Source: Paulinella micropora
Lineage: Eukaryota > Cercozoa > Imbricatea > Euglyphida > Paulinellidae
Direction: 5' to 3'
NCBI GenBank assembly: GCA_019918135.1
Contig: WBZZ01002895.1
Location: 45,001 to 109,000, forward strand
DNA: 64,000 nucleotides
Shown piece by piece: positions 30,025-40,423 of the stretch; within the stretch, counting starts at the first letter, position 1, and every line of letters begins with the position of its first letter. The position numbers were made by a program, and so were the translations under genes. Under the pieces are notes generated by a model. That model was not told where the DNA came from, made no database searches, and worked only from the letters and a program-made list of their open reading frames with translations.

Positions 30025-30245
30025 GGGTTTGCGCAATACTGTCAAGATGGGGTTTGCCCAATTGGCTCGCCATTGCGCAAACCCAATGTTGGCACCATTG
30101 GGCAAACCCAATGGGGTTGTGTGTCAAAACTGAAGGGAGGGGGCCTCCTTGCACCACGATGATGCCGACATCATTGGGTTTGCCCAATTGGCTCGCCATT
30201 GCGCAAACCCAATGTTGGCACCATTGGGCAAACCCAATGGGGTTG
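30025..30245. repeat. Interleaved dyad repeats, two sets
   Basis: GGGTTTGCGCAAT (30025-30037) and GGGTTTGCCCAAT (30050-30062) are followed by their complements at 30072-30084 and 30097-30109, so the two hairpins interleave. A 70 bp part of this (30050-30119) recurs at 30176-30245. About 55 bp farther on lies the palindrome CATTGAGCTCAATG. This looks like a replication-origin or packaging-type cis element, by inference. Confidence 0.7.
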
Positions 30246-30420
30246 TCTCCATAAAATTCTTTTTTTCTGCAACATTGAGACAACATTGAGCTCAATGATG
30301 TCGGCCAACCACTCTCTCTCTCCGCAGGGTTGGCCCCCCCCCTCCCTTCCCTGGTTGGATCACTCAGTTCTGCATCATTTCGCCAAGGTACACCCTGTGT
30401 GTGTCAATGGAGTTTTTTGA

Positions 30421-30640
30421 ATGTGTGTGTGTGTGTTTGTGTGAGTTTGTGTGTGTTTGTGTGTGTTTGTGTGTGTTTGTGTGTGTGTTTGTGTGTGTGT
30501 TTGTGTGTGTTTGTGTGTGTTTGTGTTTGTGTGTGTTTGTGTATTTGCGTGTGTGTTTGTGTGCGTTTGTGTGTGTGTTTGTGTGTGTGCGTGCGCTTAT
30601 GAATGTTTGTGTGTGTGTGTGTGTTGTGTGTGTGTGTGCC
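30421..30640 (+). repeat. GTTTGTGT minisatellite
   Basis: About 220 bp of GTTTGTGTGT-type repeats. No coding value. Confidence 0.9.
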
Positions 30641-30858
30641 GAAGAAGCCTGCACAAAGTGAAGGGTGAAACAGCCTGTCAGCTAAAAAACGAAAAGAACA
30701 TTTGATATTTGGGGGATGTCTGCTCAAGAACAGGTTTTTCTCTCTCTCTCTCCTCATCTCCCCCTCTCCTCCCCTTTCCCTCCCCCTCTCTTCGCGGGCG
30801 AAATGAATGACTGCCTGTCGTCATACCTAGGCGCACATGTGTACTTTGGTTTTGTTAG

Positions 30859-31044
30859 ACAGGAGCGTCAGCGTCTGATTCAGTAGGAGGCGAGGAGGAG
30901 CTGCTCTCGTTTATGTCGGGGCTCTTGTTGGCAAAGACGCGGCCCTCGCTGCCAATCTGCAGGCAGGACGGCTGCTGTGCACAAGCACTGGACGATAATC
31001 TCTATTGCGTGATCCACGAGCCTGGCTGGCTTGAAAAAGCCTAG
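30859..31044 (+). pseudogene. Possible short coding fragment
   Basis: A short frame ending at the TAG at 31042-31044 looks coding: LLLAKTRPSLPICRQDGCCA followed by LYCVIHEPGWLEKA. It has no clear start, so it is either the end of a decayed gene or a 3' exon. Four cysteines are present. No family is recognised. Confidence 0.25.
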
Positions 31045-31084
31045 TAGTAGTAGTGGTAGCGCAGACGTTCGAAATTGTTGTTAA

Positions 31085-31290
31085 AAAAAGATATAACGGA
31101 TTGGTTCTGAAAATTTAGAGATTCGTACAGAGTGCCGGATAGTCTCCAGAGAGAGGCCCTCCCTAATCGAGGCAAAACACTAAAACCAAAAAATTTTCGG
31201 GTCTGTGTTTGATTTTTTATTTTATTATTATTATTATTATTTTTGTCTAGAACCAGTCCGGTTGGGTCCCAAAGCTAGCAGTCGTATTAA
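31085..31290 (+). repeat. Dispersed repeat, left inverted arm
   Basis: It matches the reverse complement of about 37940-38130, with blocks TCGAGGCAAAACACTAAA, CAAAAATTTTCGGGT and AGCAGTCGTA in the same order. Identity is imperfect. Confidence 0.6.
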
Positions 31291-31422
31291 GAGGATGTTG
31301 CGACTTTGGCATTCATGTCGCATCCGTGCTGCAAGTTGTGTTTGTCAGCCCCCCCCCCCTTCTCGCAAAAACAAGCACACTAAATTTTAGTGCGCCAATT
31401 TCTTTAATAAATCAAGCCGCGA

Positions 31423-32010
31423 CTACGCCTGGTAGCACAGCAGGCCGTTTGCGCCTAGCCTGTCGCGACGCTCATCCATGGTGCGACCCGGGAGGTGCAA
31501 AATCCAGTCGGAGGGCCCGCCCTGCAACAGCTCAGCTGCCTGCCTGGGCACGACCCAGACGCTGTGGCGTTCAAAGTCCGGGTGCGCTACTAAGAAATCA
31601 CGCAGGCTTAGCTGGTCGGCCACATGGTGGAATGGCAGGACCGTTTGGTCGTAGATGCGCAGCAGCCGTTCCAAGTACCGTAGCTTATTAAAACGCGCCG
31701 CTCGGGGGTACATCCACCAGCGCAGGGGCAACAACTCCTCGGGCCGGAAACAACTGTCGTCGAATAAGTCGTACTTCTGCAGGTCACAATATCGTCGCTT
31801 AGGTTCTTGGAAGCTGCAGCGTGCCCAGGGAATGGTCTCCCAACCCAAATGCAGTGTCACCACTGCAAAGGAGAGGCTGGCGCCGGTCTGGCTGTGTTGT
31901 CGGTAGCAGCGCCGCCAAACTTCGTGGCCTGGCGCCGCGGGCTGGTAGGCAGTTGTGCTAGTTGCTGGTGGGTGGCTCTGTAGCAACCAACCGGCCACCA
32001 AAATTAGCAT
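31423..32010 (-). CDS. Virus-like protein of unknown function with hydrophobic N-terminus
   Basis: Intact 195-residue frame from the ATG at 32010. The first 12 residues (MLILVAGWLLQS) could be a short signal or anchor. The remainder is rich in Trp, Tyr and Arg (RWWMYPRAARFNKLRYLERL; VWVVPRQAAELLQGG). An ATTAAA-type polyadenylation signal follows on the minus strand near 31410. No homologous family is recognised. Confidence 0.5.
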   Translation of the reverse strand: MLILVAGWLLQSHPPATSTTAYQPAAPGHEVWRRCYRQHSQTGASLSFAVVTLHLGWETIPWARCSFQEPKRRYCDLQKYDLFDDSCFRPEELLPLRWWMYPRAARFNKLRYLERLLRIYDQTVLPFHHVADQLSLRDFLVAHPDFERHSVWVVPRQAAELLQGGPSDWILHLPGRTMDERRDRLGANGLLCYQA

Positions 32011-32164
32011 AAGAAGTTAGAAGCAACGCACAAGCGTAAGCCGTGCGGGCAAGGCGCACATCCTCAGCCCCCCGGGACATGAGGACTTTGTCGCAGTCAT
32101 GAATTTGTTGAACATTCAGGAGGAGGGGTAGATTTTGAGGGAAGGGGTGGGGATTTCGGGCCGG

Positions 32165-32546
32165 GCGCCCCCCCCCCCCCCGGCCACACCCCCGAACCCT
32201 CTGCGCATTCTGGGTGGCGAAGGGGGAGGGGGGGGGGCCTGCGACATAAAAAAAGTTTTTCCCCGCCCCCATTTTCTTCCCCAAAAATTTTCTTTGGGCG
32301 CTACAGTTATTGCCGAAATGTCCTTCGCTCAAAAAAAAAGAAAAAAATATATTGAGTGCCACAAATTGCGGCAAAAACAAGGTGTCCACAAATTGCGGCG
32401 TTTTCCACCTTTGTCGAGAAATTCACCGGAAAATTGAACCCTTTGAGATTTTTTTTTTTTTTTTTTTTTGCAAAGGACATTTCGGCAATAAAAACTAAGA
32501 CGGTTACAGAAAATTTTTGGGGAAACAAATGGGGGCGGGGAATTTT
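32165..32546. mobile_element. Fold-back/MITE-like element
   Basis: Arms of about 75 bp at 32263-32338 and 32466-32546 are inverted copies (CCCCGCCCCCATTT, CCCCAAAAATTTTCT, TTGCCGAAATGTCCTT). The spacer holds ACAAATTGCGGC twice and AATTCACCGGAAAA. Parts of the element recur at 37715-38200. There is no coding content. Confidence 0.6.
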
Positions 32547-32732
32547 TTGTGTTAAATTCTGCAACATGCTGTGCCAGGGCCCGCTCGCGACTTCTAGCGC
32601 GGCCGACACGAGCTCGGCCAGGTCCCTCTCGGCCTCGAATGCCTCTTCCTGGCCCAGGCCCCGCTGTGCCAGATAGTGTGCCAGGCCCCGAACCAACGCC
32701 TGGACAAGCTGGAATTCCTTGTGCTCCGACAT
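32547..32732 (-). pseudogene. N-terminal gene fragment next to the fold-back element
   Basis: From the ATG at 32732, about 62 helical residues (EFQLVQALVRGLAHYLAQRG; ERDLAELVSAALEVASG) run into the arm of the fold-back element, where coding character stops. It is probably the start of a gene cut by that insertion. No family is recognised. Confidence 0.35.
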
Positions 32733-32864
32733 CTTTCATCAAATGAGTGTCTCGCGCCCCTTGGCTCTCCGCCCGCCTCTTATTGAATTTTGGCAAGCCA
32801 ATCAAATTTTTTTGCATGCTTGGGGGGGGGGGGGGGGCCAGCAGACGAGCAAGGACTTTTTTTG

Positions 32865-33265
32865 AGGTGCTGAAGAACAGCAAGGTGCGTGCGGTATTTT
32901 TTTTGGGCCTGCCCATCAGAAGGTCCAAACACAACAAGAAGATGCGCAAGTTCGGGAAGAGCATCAGGTCTCTGGTAGTCTTTTTCGAGTTCGTCGACTG
33001 CTGACAGAACCCCGATCTCACGGTCTGCCGCCAGCCTGCCGTCGCCAGGAGCCCCAACAGGTTGCTCGAACCAACGCAAGGGCTGGCCAAAAGTAGGGGT
33101 ACCCACTGCTTCGGGGTCGACTTTGGGCGGCGTCTGCTGTTCGACGGCCGTTCAGACTACGCACACGTGCTGTGTGAGCAAACGCTGCTGCACCACGGCT
33201 TCAAACAAGGTTCACCCTTTGAAATCATCACTGTCTCTCACCCCGGCTTCAAGAAGCAAGTTTAA
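32865..33265 (+). pseudogene. Decayed coding fragment, possibly GT31 glycosyltransferase-like
   Basis: SKVRAVFFLGLP followed within about 35 codons by VVFFEFVDC recalls the opening of beta-1,3-galactosyltransferase domains (R-x-x-F-x-L-G and a DF-x-D segment). The downstream part, GVDFGRRLLFDGRSDYAHV, ends at the stop near 33265. The piece is short and interrupted, and the minus strand also has an open frame here, so this is tentative. Confidence 0.25.
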
Positions 33266-34208
33266 GACTTAATCATTAAAGGGTTTTGGGTGTCCGGTCG
33301 GGTCTGTCGGTCGACACCACGCAAGGGTCGGTCGACACCACGCAAGGGTCCGTCGATCCGCTGAGACTGTGAGACGGCCCCCAACCTTTTCCCATATAGG
33401 GGGGGGGGAGGTACCTATGTACCTACCCGTTGGTAAAATTCAAAAAGTGCAGTCTCAGGCCCCTTTAAAAAATCTCATGTCCGGGCGAGACCAAATGCCA
33501 TTTTGTCCCTGGCGGACAAAAGTACACAATGAGAGCTTGAACCGGGGAAATTTCTCCCACCCAACCCGGGGGAGGTACCTTATATACCTAGCCGTTGGCA
33601 AAATTCAAAAATGCAGTCTCAGGTCCCTTTGAAAAATCTCAGGGCTCCCTGTCGGCCGCCCACAGAGCAACCCCCCCCCCCCCTTCTCGTCCCTTTCCTC
33701 CCTTTCCTTCCCTTTCTTGATATTCTCTTTTCTGAAAACTAGTTATACAATAGAAAGTAAAAAAAGGAGGGAGGTACCACGTACCTGCAGGCACGGAGGG
33801 GTTGGGGCCGGCTCGCTGTCTCAACGTGTAACAAAAAAGGACAGATTGGGGGTGGGGAGGGGGGGTTTGCCCTCTGGTGCCACTGGCCGCCTGTCAATGA
33901 CTAAAAGGCAGTAGTCGAGGACAAAAAAGCAGTAGATTCGGGCCGGTCGGGTAAGGGTGACGTGGCACGAGCCTCGGCGGTTTCGTCGTCGTGACCAGAA
34001 CCCTCGAGTCTTCGACCGAGGGAAAGTGTGTAGCAGCCGGAACGAACCTTTTGCTATTTTTGCCCCAATCGTGGACAATTTCACCTTAAATTACCGCGCC
34101 GCAAAACACGGAGAAATTTTGTCGTGTGCACCACTGAACATTCTTTTTTCATCTGTTAAACAGTATTTTTTTATTGTCTTGCTTGTATGTACAGAGAATC
34201 TCTGAGAC
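33266..34208. other. Non-coding stretch with tandem repeats
   Basis: GGTCGGTCGACACCACGCAA occurs twice near 33295-33345. A unit of about 170 bp is duplicated at about 33370-33475 and 33545-33640 (shared GGAGGTACCT and AAATTCAAAAA-TGCAGTCTCAGG). No gene is supported. The last 60 bp is the T-rich leader of the polymerase-helicase gene. Confidence 0.5.
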
Positions 34209-36966
34209 ATGCCGCGTGCCAAGAAGAAGGCAGCAAGCGACGAGGAGGACAAGAAGGTTGGGCTGGTGCTGTACCAGAAGCTGGACTACGCTCGTGTCGA
34301 GAACATCTCCATACTAAACGCGCACTTCGAGCCAAACGAGGTGATATCCGTGAAGAGCCTGCTTGCTGCGCACAAGGGCCAGGTGTTTGCAGAAGTCAAG
34401 TACACCGAGAGCGAGAAGTTCGAGGGATCCAGCTTGTGGAGTGGCAAGTCCGTAGGCATGACCAGCGGTTGGATCTGCCGTCTCGTCGCGGGCGAGCTAT
34501 ACGAGTGGCTGGACATCAAGAACGCCTGCTGCACCATCCTGCTGCAGCTTATGGTGAAGAACGACATTAAAGTGCCACCGATGATCAAGCGCTTCGTGGG
34601 CGGGGAGCGCGAGGCCATGATTACGGAGCTGCTGGCCGAGGTAGGGATGGAGGACAACAAGGCAAACCGCAAGTGGGGCAAGCAGTCTTTTCTGGGCGTC
34701 ATCAATGGCCAGGCAGTGCTGGGAGACCATGAACGCGACTGCCCGATCCTGCGGAAATGGAAACAGGTTTGGGTCAACCTTGTACCCAAGTTCCAGAGGC
34801 TGGCCGAGTTTCAACCTCTCTGGAAGAACGTGGAAGAAAGAGAAGACAAGAAACATAACAAGAACGGCACGTTCATTGCGTACGTGTGGCAGCTCTACGA
34901 GCGCAAGATCATGCATGGCATCGTCGACTTCTTCCACTCCATCAAGGATGACAAGGACAGGTGCATGTACAGGGTCGGGGTGTGGAAACACGACGAGATC
35001 GGTGTGCACAAGCTACCTGACAGTGAGCGGATCATGACTGACGAGATGATCGAGCGCGTCAAGCAGCATGTCAAGGCAGAGTTTGGCTTCGAGCTGGACT
35101 ACCACTCTGACGACTGTTCCCCTACGGAGGAAGACTGGAACATTTACTACGGCGCTCGGTGCCTCCACTTGATCTCTAACAACTTGGAACGCTGCATGCA
35201 CGAGCTCGTCCTGTACGGCAGCAAGAACAAGCACGTGCGCTTCGATGGTGCGGTCCTGCGGCCGCATGACTCAATTCCCGGCGTCTACACGAAGATCAAT
35301 GCAAGCTTCGCCGACTACGTAAACACTGCCCTGGATACCTCTGTCTACTACACCGAGCGGATGACTCGTCTGTCGTCTCTCGAGGCATGGTACGAGACTG
35401 GCAACCACCCTCGTTTTCCTGTTCTGTGCAAAGATGAGATGCAGTCCAATTGGATAAGCTTGTGGAACTGCACATTCTGTATCAAGGAGTTGGCGCTATA
35501 CATGGGAACAACTGGCACAAGCGGGCAAGAAGCCACCCTTTACCGATCATTACTACGACGTCGAAGTGGACATCGCTAAGCTGGAGGAGTCGGTGAATCA
35601 CTCCGATGAATGGTTGACCCCGCTGTGGACCGGTCTGCTGCGGTACCAGCTTTCTCAGGAGATGGCGGAGTTCATGGAAGTGAGCTTGGGCCGCGTGCAG
35701 TACCCCGTCTGGCAGGGCTTTCTGTACATGGTAGGCGATACTCGCACGGGCAAGGGCACCGTCATTAAGGTTCTGAGGGCCATGAAGCCTAGCCACAAGA
35801 TTGGCGCTCTGGCGCTGTCGTCCGAAGGCAAGTTCGGCATGCAAGGAGTGTACCTGAAGGAGCTCTTGGTGGTGGACGACATGCCAGTCGGCTTCGAGAA
35901 GGCGCTGGATCAGTCATTGCTACAGCGCATGGTCTCGGGCGAGATGGTACCGATAGAGCGCAAGTACCTGACGGGGATAACAGACCACGTCTGGACAGTG
36001 CCCCAGGCCTGGGCCAGCAACCACGTGGTGAACTACAAGGACAACCAAGAACAGTTCTCCGAGCGGGCACACGTTTTCTATTTCCGTACAGAAATGAAAG
36101 AGAAGAAGCCCGGGCTGGCGGAAGACATCATCAAGCACGAGTTGCCCTACGTTCTGTTGCGATGCGTCAAGCGTTATAGGACTTTGGTGAAGGAGAAGGG
36201 TCGCTGTGATTTTTGGATGCACATCGCGCCTGAGGACCTGTGTACCAACAAAAAGGCTATCCAGAGCCAGACGAACCTGCTGAGCAAGTTCCTCAACGAG
36301 GGCAGCAGCGAGTGGCGCGTGCAAAAAAAGACTGGCTACTTCACTCCGTAGGACAAGTTCGAGACTGCCTTTGTTAAGTTCCTGAAAGACGACCAGCGTT
36401 CGTTCTTTGTCAAGTTCGACGACATCGGGGACACTGCGTTGCGCAGGGAAGGGTACGAAGTATTCAGAAACGATAAGAAGTGCAATTTCTGCAAGTATTG
36501 CAGCACGCACAAGGACATGCCTGGCCAAGATTGCGGGCCTAAATTTGGTTGCTCCGATACGATGTGGTGGATGAAGCCTACCAAGGAGAACTGCGGCGAC
36601 CACTACAACGAGAAACGCGTGCGTGGCAAGCTACAGGGCATCCGCAACATGAAGCTGGTGAGAAAGGAGGATTACGTGGAGGAAAGCGACGACGACTCTA
36701 CCCTGGACGAATGCGTCGAGCGGGTGGTGGAACTGAAGGCGACAAAGGCAGACAGGGAGTCGATCAGGCGTGCGACCGAGCGGATGCTGAAGGCGCAGCG
36801 CAAGCTCATCTGCAAGGTCGCTGGTATCAAGAAGTGGGGCGCTCTGAAGCCGAATTACGAAAAGGCAAGGAAAATGCAGAGGGAGGAGCGACGGGCGCAG
36901 GGTCCTAACAAGAAACCTCGGCTAGAAACCATTCGTACCAAAGAATACACTTCAGACACGAAATGA
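34209..36966 (+). pseudogene. Family A-like DNA polymerase palm fused to SF3 helicase
   Basis: The ATG at 34209 starts MPRAKKKAASDEEDKK. Within the first 300 residues are three motifs spaced like family A polymerases: LDIKNACCTILL (motif A, D102), KQSFLGVINGQ (motif B, K158) and WKHDEIGVH (motif C, HDE 261-263). An SF3 helicase follows: Walker A GDTRTGKGT at about 35734-35760, Walker B LLVVDDMP at about 35863-35886 and motif C WASNH at about 36010-36024. A Cys-rich module (CNFCKYCSTHKDMPGQDCG) and a basic tail end it. The layout resembles TV-Pol/SF3 replication proteins of virophages and Polinton-like viruses. The gene is interrupted in about two places. Confidence 0.7.
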
Positions 36967-37458
36967 ATAAGGACCAGCCGCCCAAAGGATAACTAACGTA
37001 AGTCGTTTTGTGCTCATATTCATTTGTATCTGAAGGTTAGTCTCATGTTCTGTGCCGCTTTTCTTCACTGTCCGTGTGTTGCAGGCGCACGCTGGATTCC
37101 CCCGTGCGCCAGACAGTGGCAGTGCGCTGGCTGCACTAACAATACTAGGTGATTGTTGTCAAAGGGTTTTTTTGCAGCAGACTAGCAAAGATTTCGTCTG
37201 CCTTCATTAAATTAGTTTTTTTTTCTCTTTCATGAACACGATTTTCCCCCAGGGGGTGGCCCCTTGAGTCAAAACAGATTAGCGCGGGCACGCGCATGAG
37301 CGGGGGCGACGTCGCCGTGTGAGAACATGGAGGAGGAGGGAAGGCCAAGAAAGTACAAAAAACTCAAGAGTTGGTGGTCCGTTCCCAAGACCACCACGCA
37401 GCCGCAGCTGCCACAGGTCTTGACGGATGTAGTTTTTGGCCTCGTGCCAGCAAGCATA

Positions 37459-37531
<73 letters not shown>

Positions 37532-37714
37532 CGAGCCCTGCGCTTTTTTCCTTGACATGAACCTCCCTCCCCTCCCCCCTTTGCCGCTTCCTGCATGACA
37601 ACAATTGACAAAGGAGGGGGGGCCACTGGAGGCAGGAGGGGGGGGCCGATTGTGAAAGTACGCGGCCCCCCCCCCTGCCTCCAGCAACACCTTTCACCGG
37701 CGCAGCGCAAACCA
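36967..37714. other. Non-coding stretch with long poly-T
   Basis: No gene is supported. A run of about 69 T lies at 37460-37528. G- and C-runs with short dyads (GGCCCCCCC/GGGGGGGCC) lie at 37610-37730. Confidence 0.6.
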
Positions 37715-38200
37715 GGCCCCCCCCCCCCCCCGAACCCCTTCGCCACCCAGCCTGCGCATTCTGGTGGCGAAGGGGGGGGGCCTGTGACATAAAAAAAAAG
37801 TTTTTTCCCCCGCCCGCCATTCTTTCCCGAAATTTTTGCTATAAAATTTAGCAGGGAAATTGTCCTCTTTGCTCAAAAAAAAAAAATCAGTCGCTGGCCG
37901 AAATTTGCGGTGAAAGAGACTTTCGCGCGAAAGTTTTGCCGGCATTTGCGGCTACGACTGTTGGTTTTGGGCCAGCAGGACTTGTACTAATCTAACACAA
38001 ACCCGAAAATTTTTGGGTTTAGTGTTTTGCCTCGATTGAGGCCTCTGGAGAGTGTGCTTGTTGTGCCCCTCCTCTGTAGGAATCTCTGAGTTTTCAGAAT
38101 CAAGATTTCAATCCAATCCGCAATTTGCGGTCGATCTGAAGTGTCCACAAATTGCAGCATTTTTCGGCAATTGTCGCAAAATTCACCGGATTCCGGGGCG
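37715..38200. repeat. Composite dispersed repeat
   Basis: 37715-37890 matches 32165-32340 in the same orientation (CTGCGCATTCTG, GGCGAAGGGG, GACATAAAAAAA). 37940-38130 matches 31085-31290 in inverted orientation. 38130-38195 matches the spacer at 32380-32430 (GTGTCCACAAATTGC, AAATTCACCGGA). It is probably the fullest copy of the family. Confidence 0.55.
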
Positions 38201-38273
38201 GGCAAGATCTTGTAAGAAAAACGAAATTTTCACGCTGATCCCCACAAAATTTTTTTCTTTAACTTTTTGGCAC

Positions 38274-38843
38274 TCAAAAGCTAAGCTTTTTTGGCGAGGG
38301 TGACGTGCTCCGGGAGCGCCCGCTTTCTCTTTCACGACGCTGGCGCGATCCGTGGTAGCGTAAGTGGTCAACCTCGACATCTTGGGATGGCCGCTCCTCC
38401 TGATCGGGGGCGACCTTCGCAAACTGGGCCCAGCTTTTTGTATACTTTTGCAGAATCGCCACTGAGTCTGCCCGGAGGGGCCCGCTCTGTGCGGACTGGA
38501 GCTGGGCCGCGATGGCTTCTGCCTCCGCAACCAGCGTGGTTTCGTTGTCGTAGACCCGCCCGGCACTGAGGCGCGAGCCGACCGCGCCGGCCGCGGCGAG
38601 CAGCGAGGCCAACACCAGGCGGGAGGCCCGGTGCTGCCAGAACCGGGGCGTCAGTACTAGCCCGAGCAACACGCGCAGAGCCAGGAGCTTGCCCTCTTCG
38701 GTGAGCTGTTGGCACTCGGGCCACGAGGCCCGGTCAATCAGCATACCTGCGGCGTTGGGCGTGTCCAGCATGTGCCAGCACACATTAATCACTGCTCCTT
38801 CCATTTGCTTGATTTCTGCCTCAGTGTAAAGGCCGTCGTCCAT
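38274..38843 (-). CDS. Small helical protein of unknown function
   Basis: Intact 189-residue frame. I take the ATG at 38843 (MDDGLYTEAEIKQ) as start. Helical and Leu/Ala-rich in the middle (LLALRVLLGLVLTPRFWQH; LVLASLLAAAGAVGSRL), which may be a buried or membrane-associated segment. The C-terminal tail is Arg/Ser-rich (GSRQRRERESGRSRSTSPSP), like an RS tail. No family is recognised. Confidence 0.5.
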   Translation of the reverse strand: MDDGLYTEAEIKQMEGAVINVCWHMLDTPNAAGMLIDRASWPECQQLTEEGKLLALRVLLGLVLTPRFWQHRASRLVLASLLAAAGAVGSRLSAGRVYDNETTLVAEAEAIAAQLQSAQSGPLRADSVAILQKYTKSWAQFAKVAPDQEERPSQDVEVDHLRYHGSRQRRERESGRSRSTSPSPKKLSF

Positions 38844-39539
38844 TACAGACAGCACAATTTTTGTGCTGTTAAAGTTCTAGACCTCTTCGTATTTCAGAGC
38901 TACCCAAAAACAAGCTACGGCTACGAGCTGAACATTTTCTGCGTTGAATTGAAATGTTGGTCTCTGGGTGAAAAAGCCTAAAATCTCTGCGGCCCGGAAG
39001 AAGTAGTTTCCTTGCCTCTCCCCATATATTTCCGCGCACTTTCTCTCTCCCCCCCCCCCCCCCCCCCCGCGTCTCCATTCCCATCCACCCTACTCTCTCT
39101 CTCTCATACACACACAGCCCACCCCCCTCCCCCTCCTCTCTGTTTTCTTTGGTCGGCAGTGCGCGGCTGGCCTGCTTCCCCCCCCCCCCCCCAGCGTCCC
39201 TCGCCTCCCAACCCAACAGCACCAGAAACAAAAGAAGGCAAAAAAAGATATAGGAGGGTCGGGGAGAGAGTGAGAAAGAGAGACAGAGAGGGGGGGGCGG
39301 AGGACGAGAGAAATTGGGGGGAATGGAGGAACAGCGTGGGAAGGGGAGGAAGGGGGGCTAGAGTACGTGTAGGAAAAGGGGAGCCAGCAGAAGAAAGGAA
39401 GGCGAGTCTCATTTTTAGTCCGCTTGACTTTCGCCCTCCCCCCCCCCCCCCCACTCACTTTGTTCCTCCATTCCCCATCCCGTTTCCCCCTCCCCTCTCT
39501 TCGCTCTTTTTTGCTTTTTTTTTAATAGTCCACCGAGAG
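38844..39539. other. Intergenic low-complexity stretch
   Basis: C-runs and CT-rich or GA-rich tracts dominate (C16 near 39052, C14 near 39180, C14 near 39438). The open frames are compositional. Confidence 0.5.
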
Positions 39540-39692
39540 ATGCCCCGACGCAGGTTGAGCCGTGTCCAGGAGGAGGCGGTCGAGTACTGCGTCACGCACC
39601 GCCGAGTGTTGCTGCGCCGGCATAGATTCTCTCATCGTCATCAGCGCAAGGCTTGCCCTCGCAAAACACCGCTGCTTGTGGCGCCCAAGTAG
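39540..39692 (+). CDS. Small basic protein candidate
   Basis: A 50-residue frame after a T-rich leader: MPRRRLSRVQEEAVEYCVTH then an Arg/His-rich stretch. A gene-like leader and GC-rich codons support it, but its size makes chance possible. Confidence 0.3.
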   Translation: MPRRRLSRVQEEAVEYCVTHRRVLLRRHRFSHRHQRKACPRKTPLLVAPK

Positions 39693-40423
39693 TCCATCGC
39701 GGAGGCCCCGAAATTGTCGGCCATGGCTTACTCTGACAGCAATGATTGGCAAAAAAAGGAAATCAAATAAGAAATCTGAAACGGAAAAAAAGGAGTGGGG
39801 GAAGGGCGCGAGGTGGGCGGGCGGAGAGAGGGGGGGCGCGGGTTGTGGTCTTTGGCCAAGAAATAAAATAGGGCGGAGGAGAGAAGGGGGGTGGGGGGGG
39901 GGGGAAGGCTCGGCTGGAGACACCGTCTGCACTTCTCTTGCCTCCGCTCCGTAGATCTCCAGACTTTAAAGTTGCTGTCTTTCTTTTTGTGTGTGTGTCT
40001 CTCTCTCTCTCTCTTTTCTTTGCTTTTTCTTTTTTGTTTCTGTTGCCAGTTGAGCGCCTTTTTTGTTGTTTTTTTTTTAAATTGTTGTGGTTCTTGTCTG
40101 TGAAATGCCTCTCCCCACCCCTCCCCACCTTTCTGTTACCGTCCTCCATTCCTCCCCACCTCCTCTTCCCCCCCCCACCCCGACACACAGAGAAAGTTTC
40201 TTCTCGAAAGGACCCCCCCCTTCCCACCCTCCGACACAAAGAAAGTCTCCTCTTGGGTCCTTTCCCCTCCCCACCTTTTCTCTCCCTGCGTACACACGTT
40301 CTGTGTTCTCTTTTTCTTTTAATGAAAGAACTAGAAGCACATACGCAACACATTTTTCCTTTTTCTTTCTTTTTTTTGTTGCCAGTCCTGTTTCGTTTTT
40401 TTCTTTTGTCTGTTGGCTACCAT
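39693..40423. other. Intergenic low-complexity stretch
   Basis: G-runs, then CT-rich DNA and T-rich leader sequence. TTGTTGCCAGT- and CTGTTGCCAGT-type blocks recur at about 40037 and 40375. No gene is supported. Confidence 0.5.

Noticed and set aside
29073-30162. Cys/Val-rich and His/Thr-rich proteins of about 250-340 residues
   Set aside because: Pure translations of the TG microsatellite.
30330-30757. Similar Cys/Val and His/Thr frames
   Set aside because: Translations of the GTTTGTGT minisatellite.
37269-37820. Lys-rich and Phe-rich frames
   Set aside because: They run through the 69-base poly-T and G/C runs. The poly-T itself could be a real insertion tail or an assembly or polymerase artefact, and no retroposon body adjoins it.
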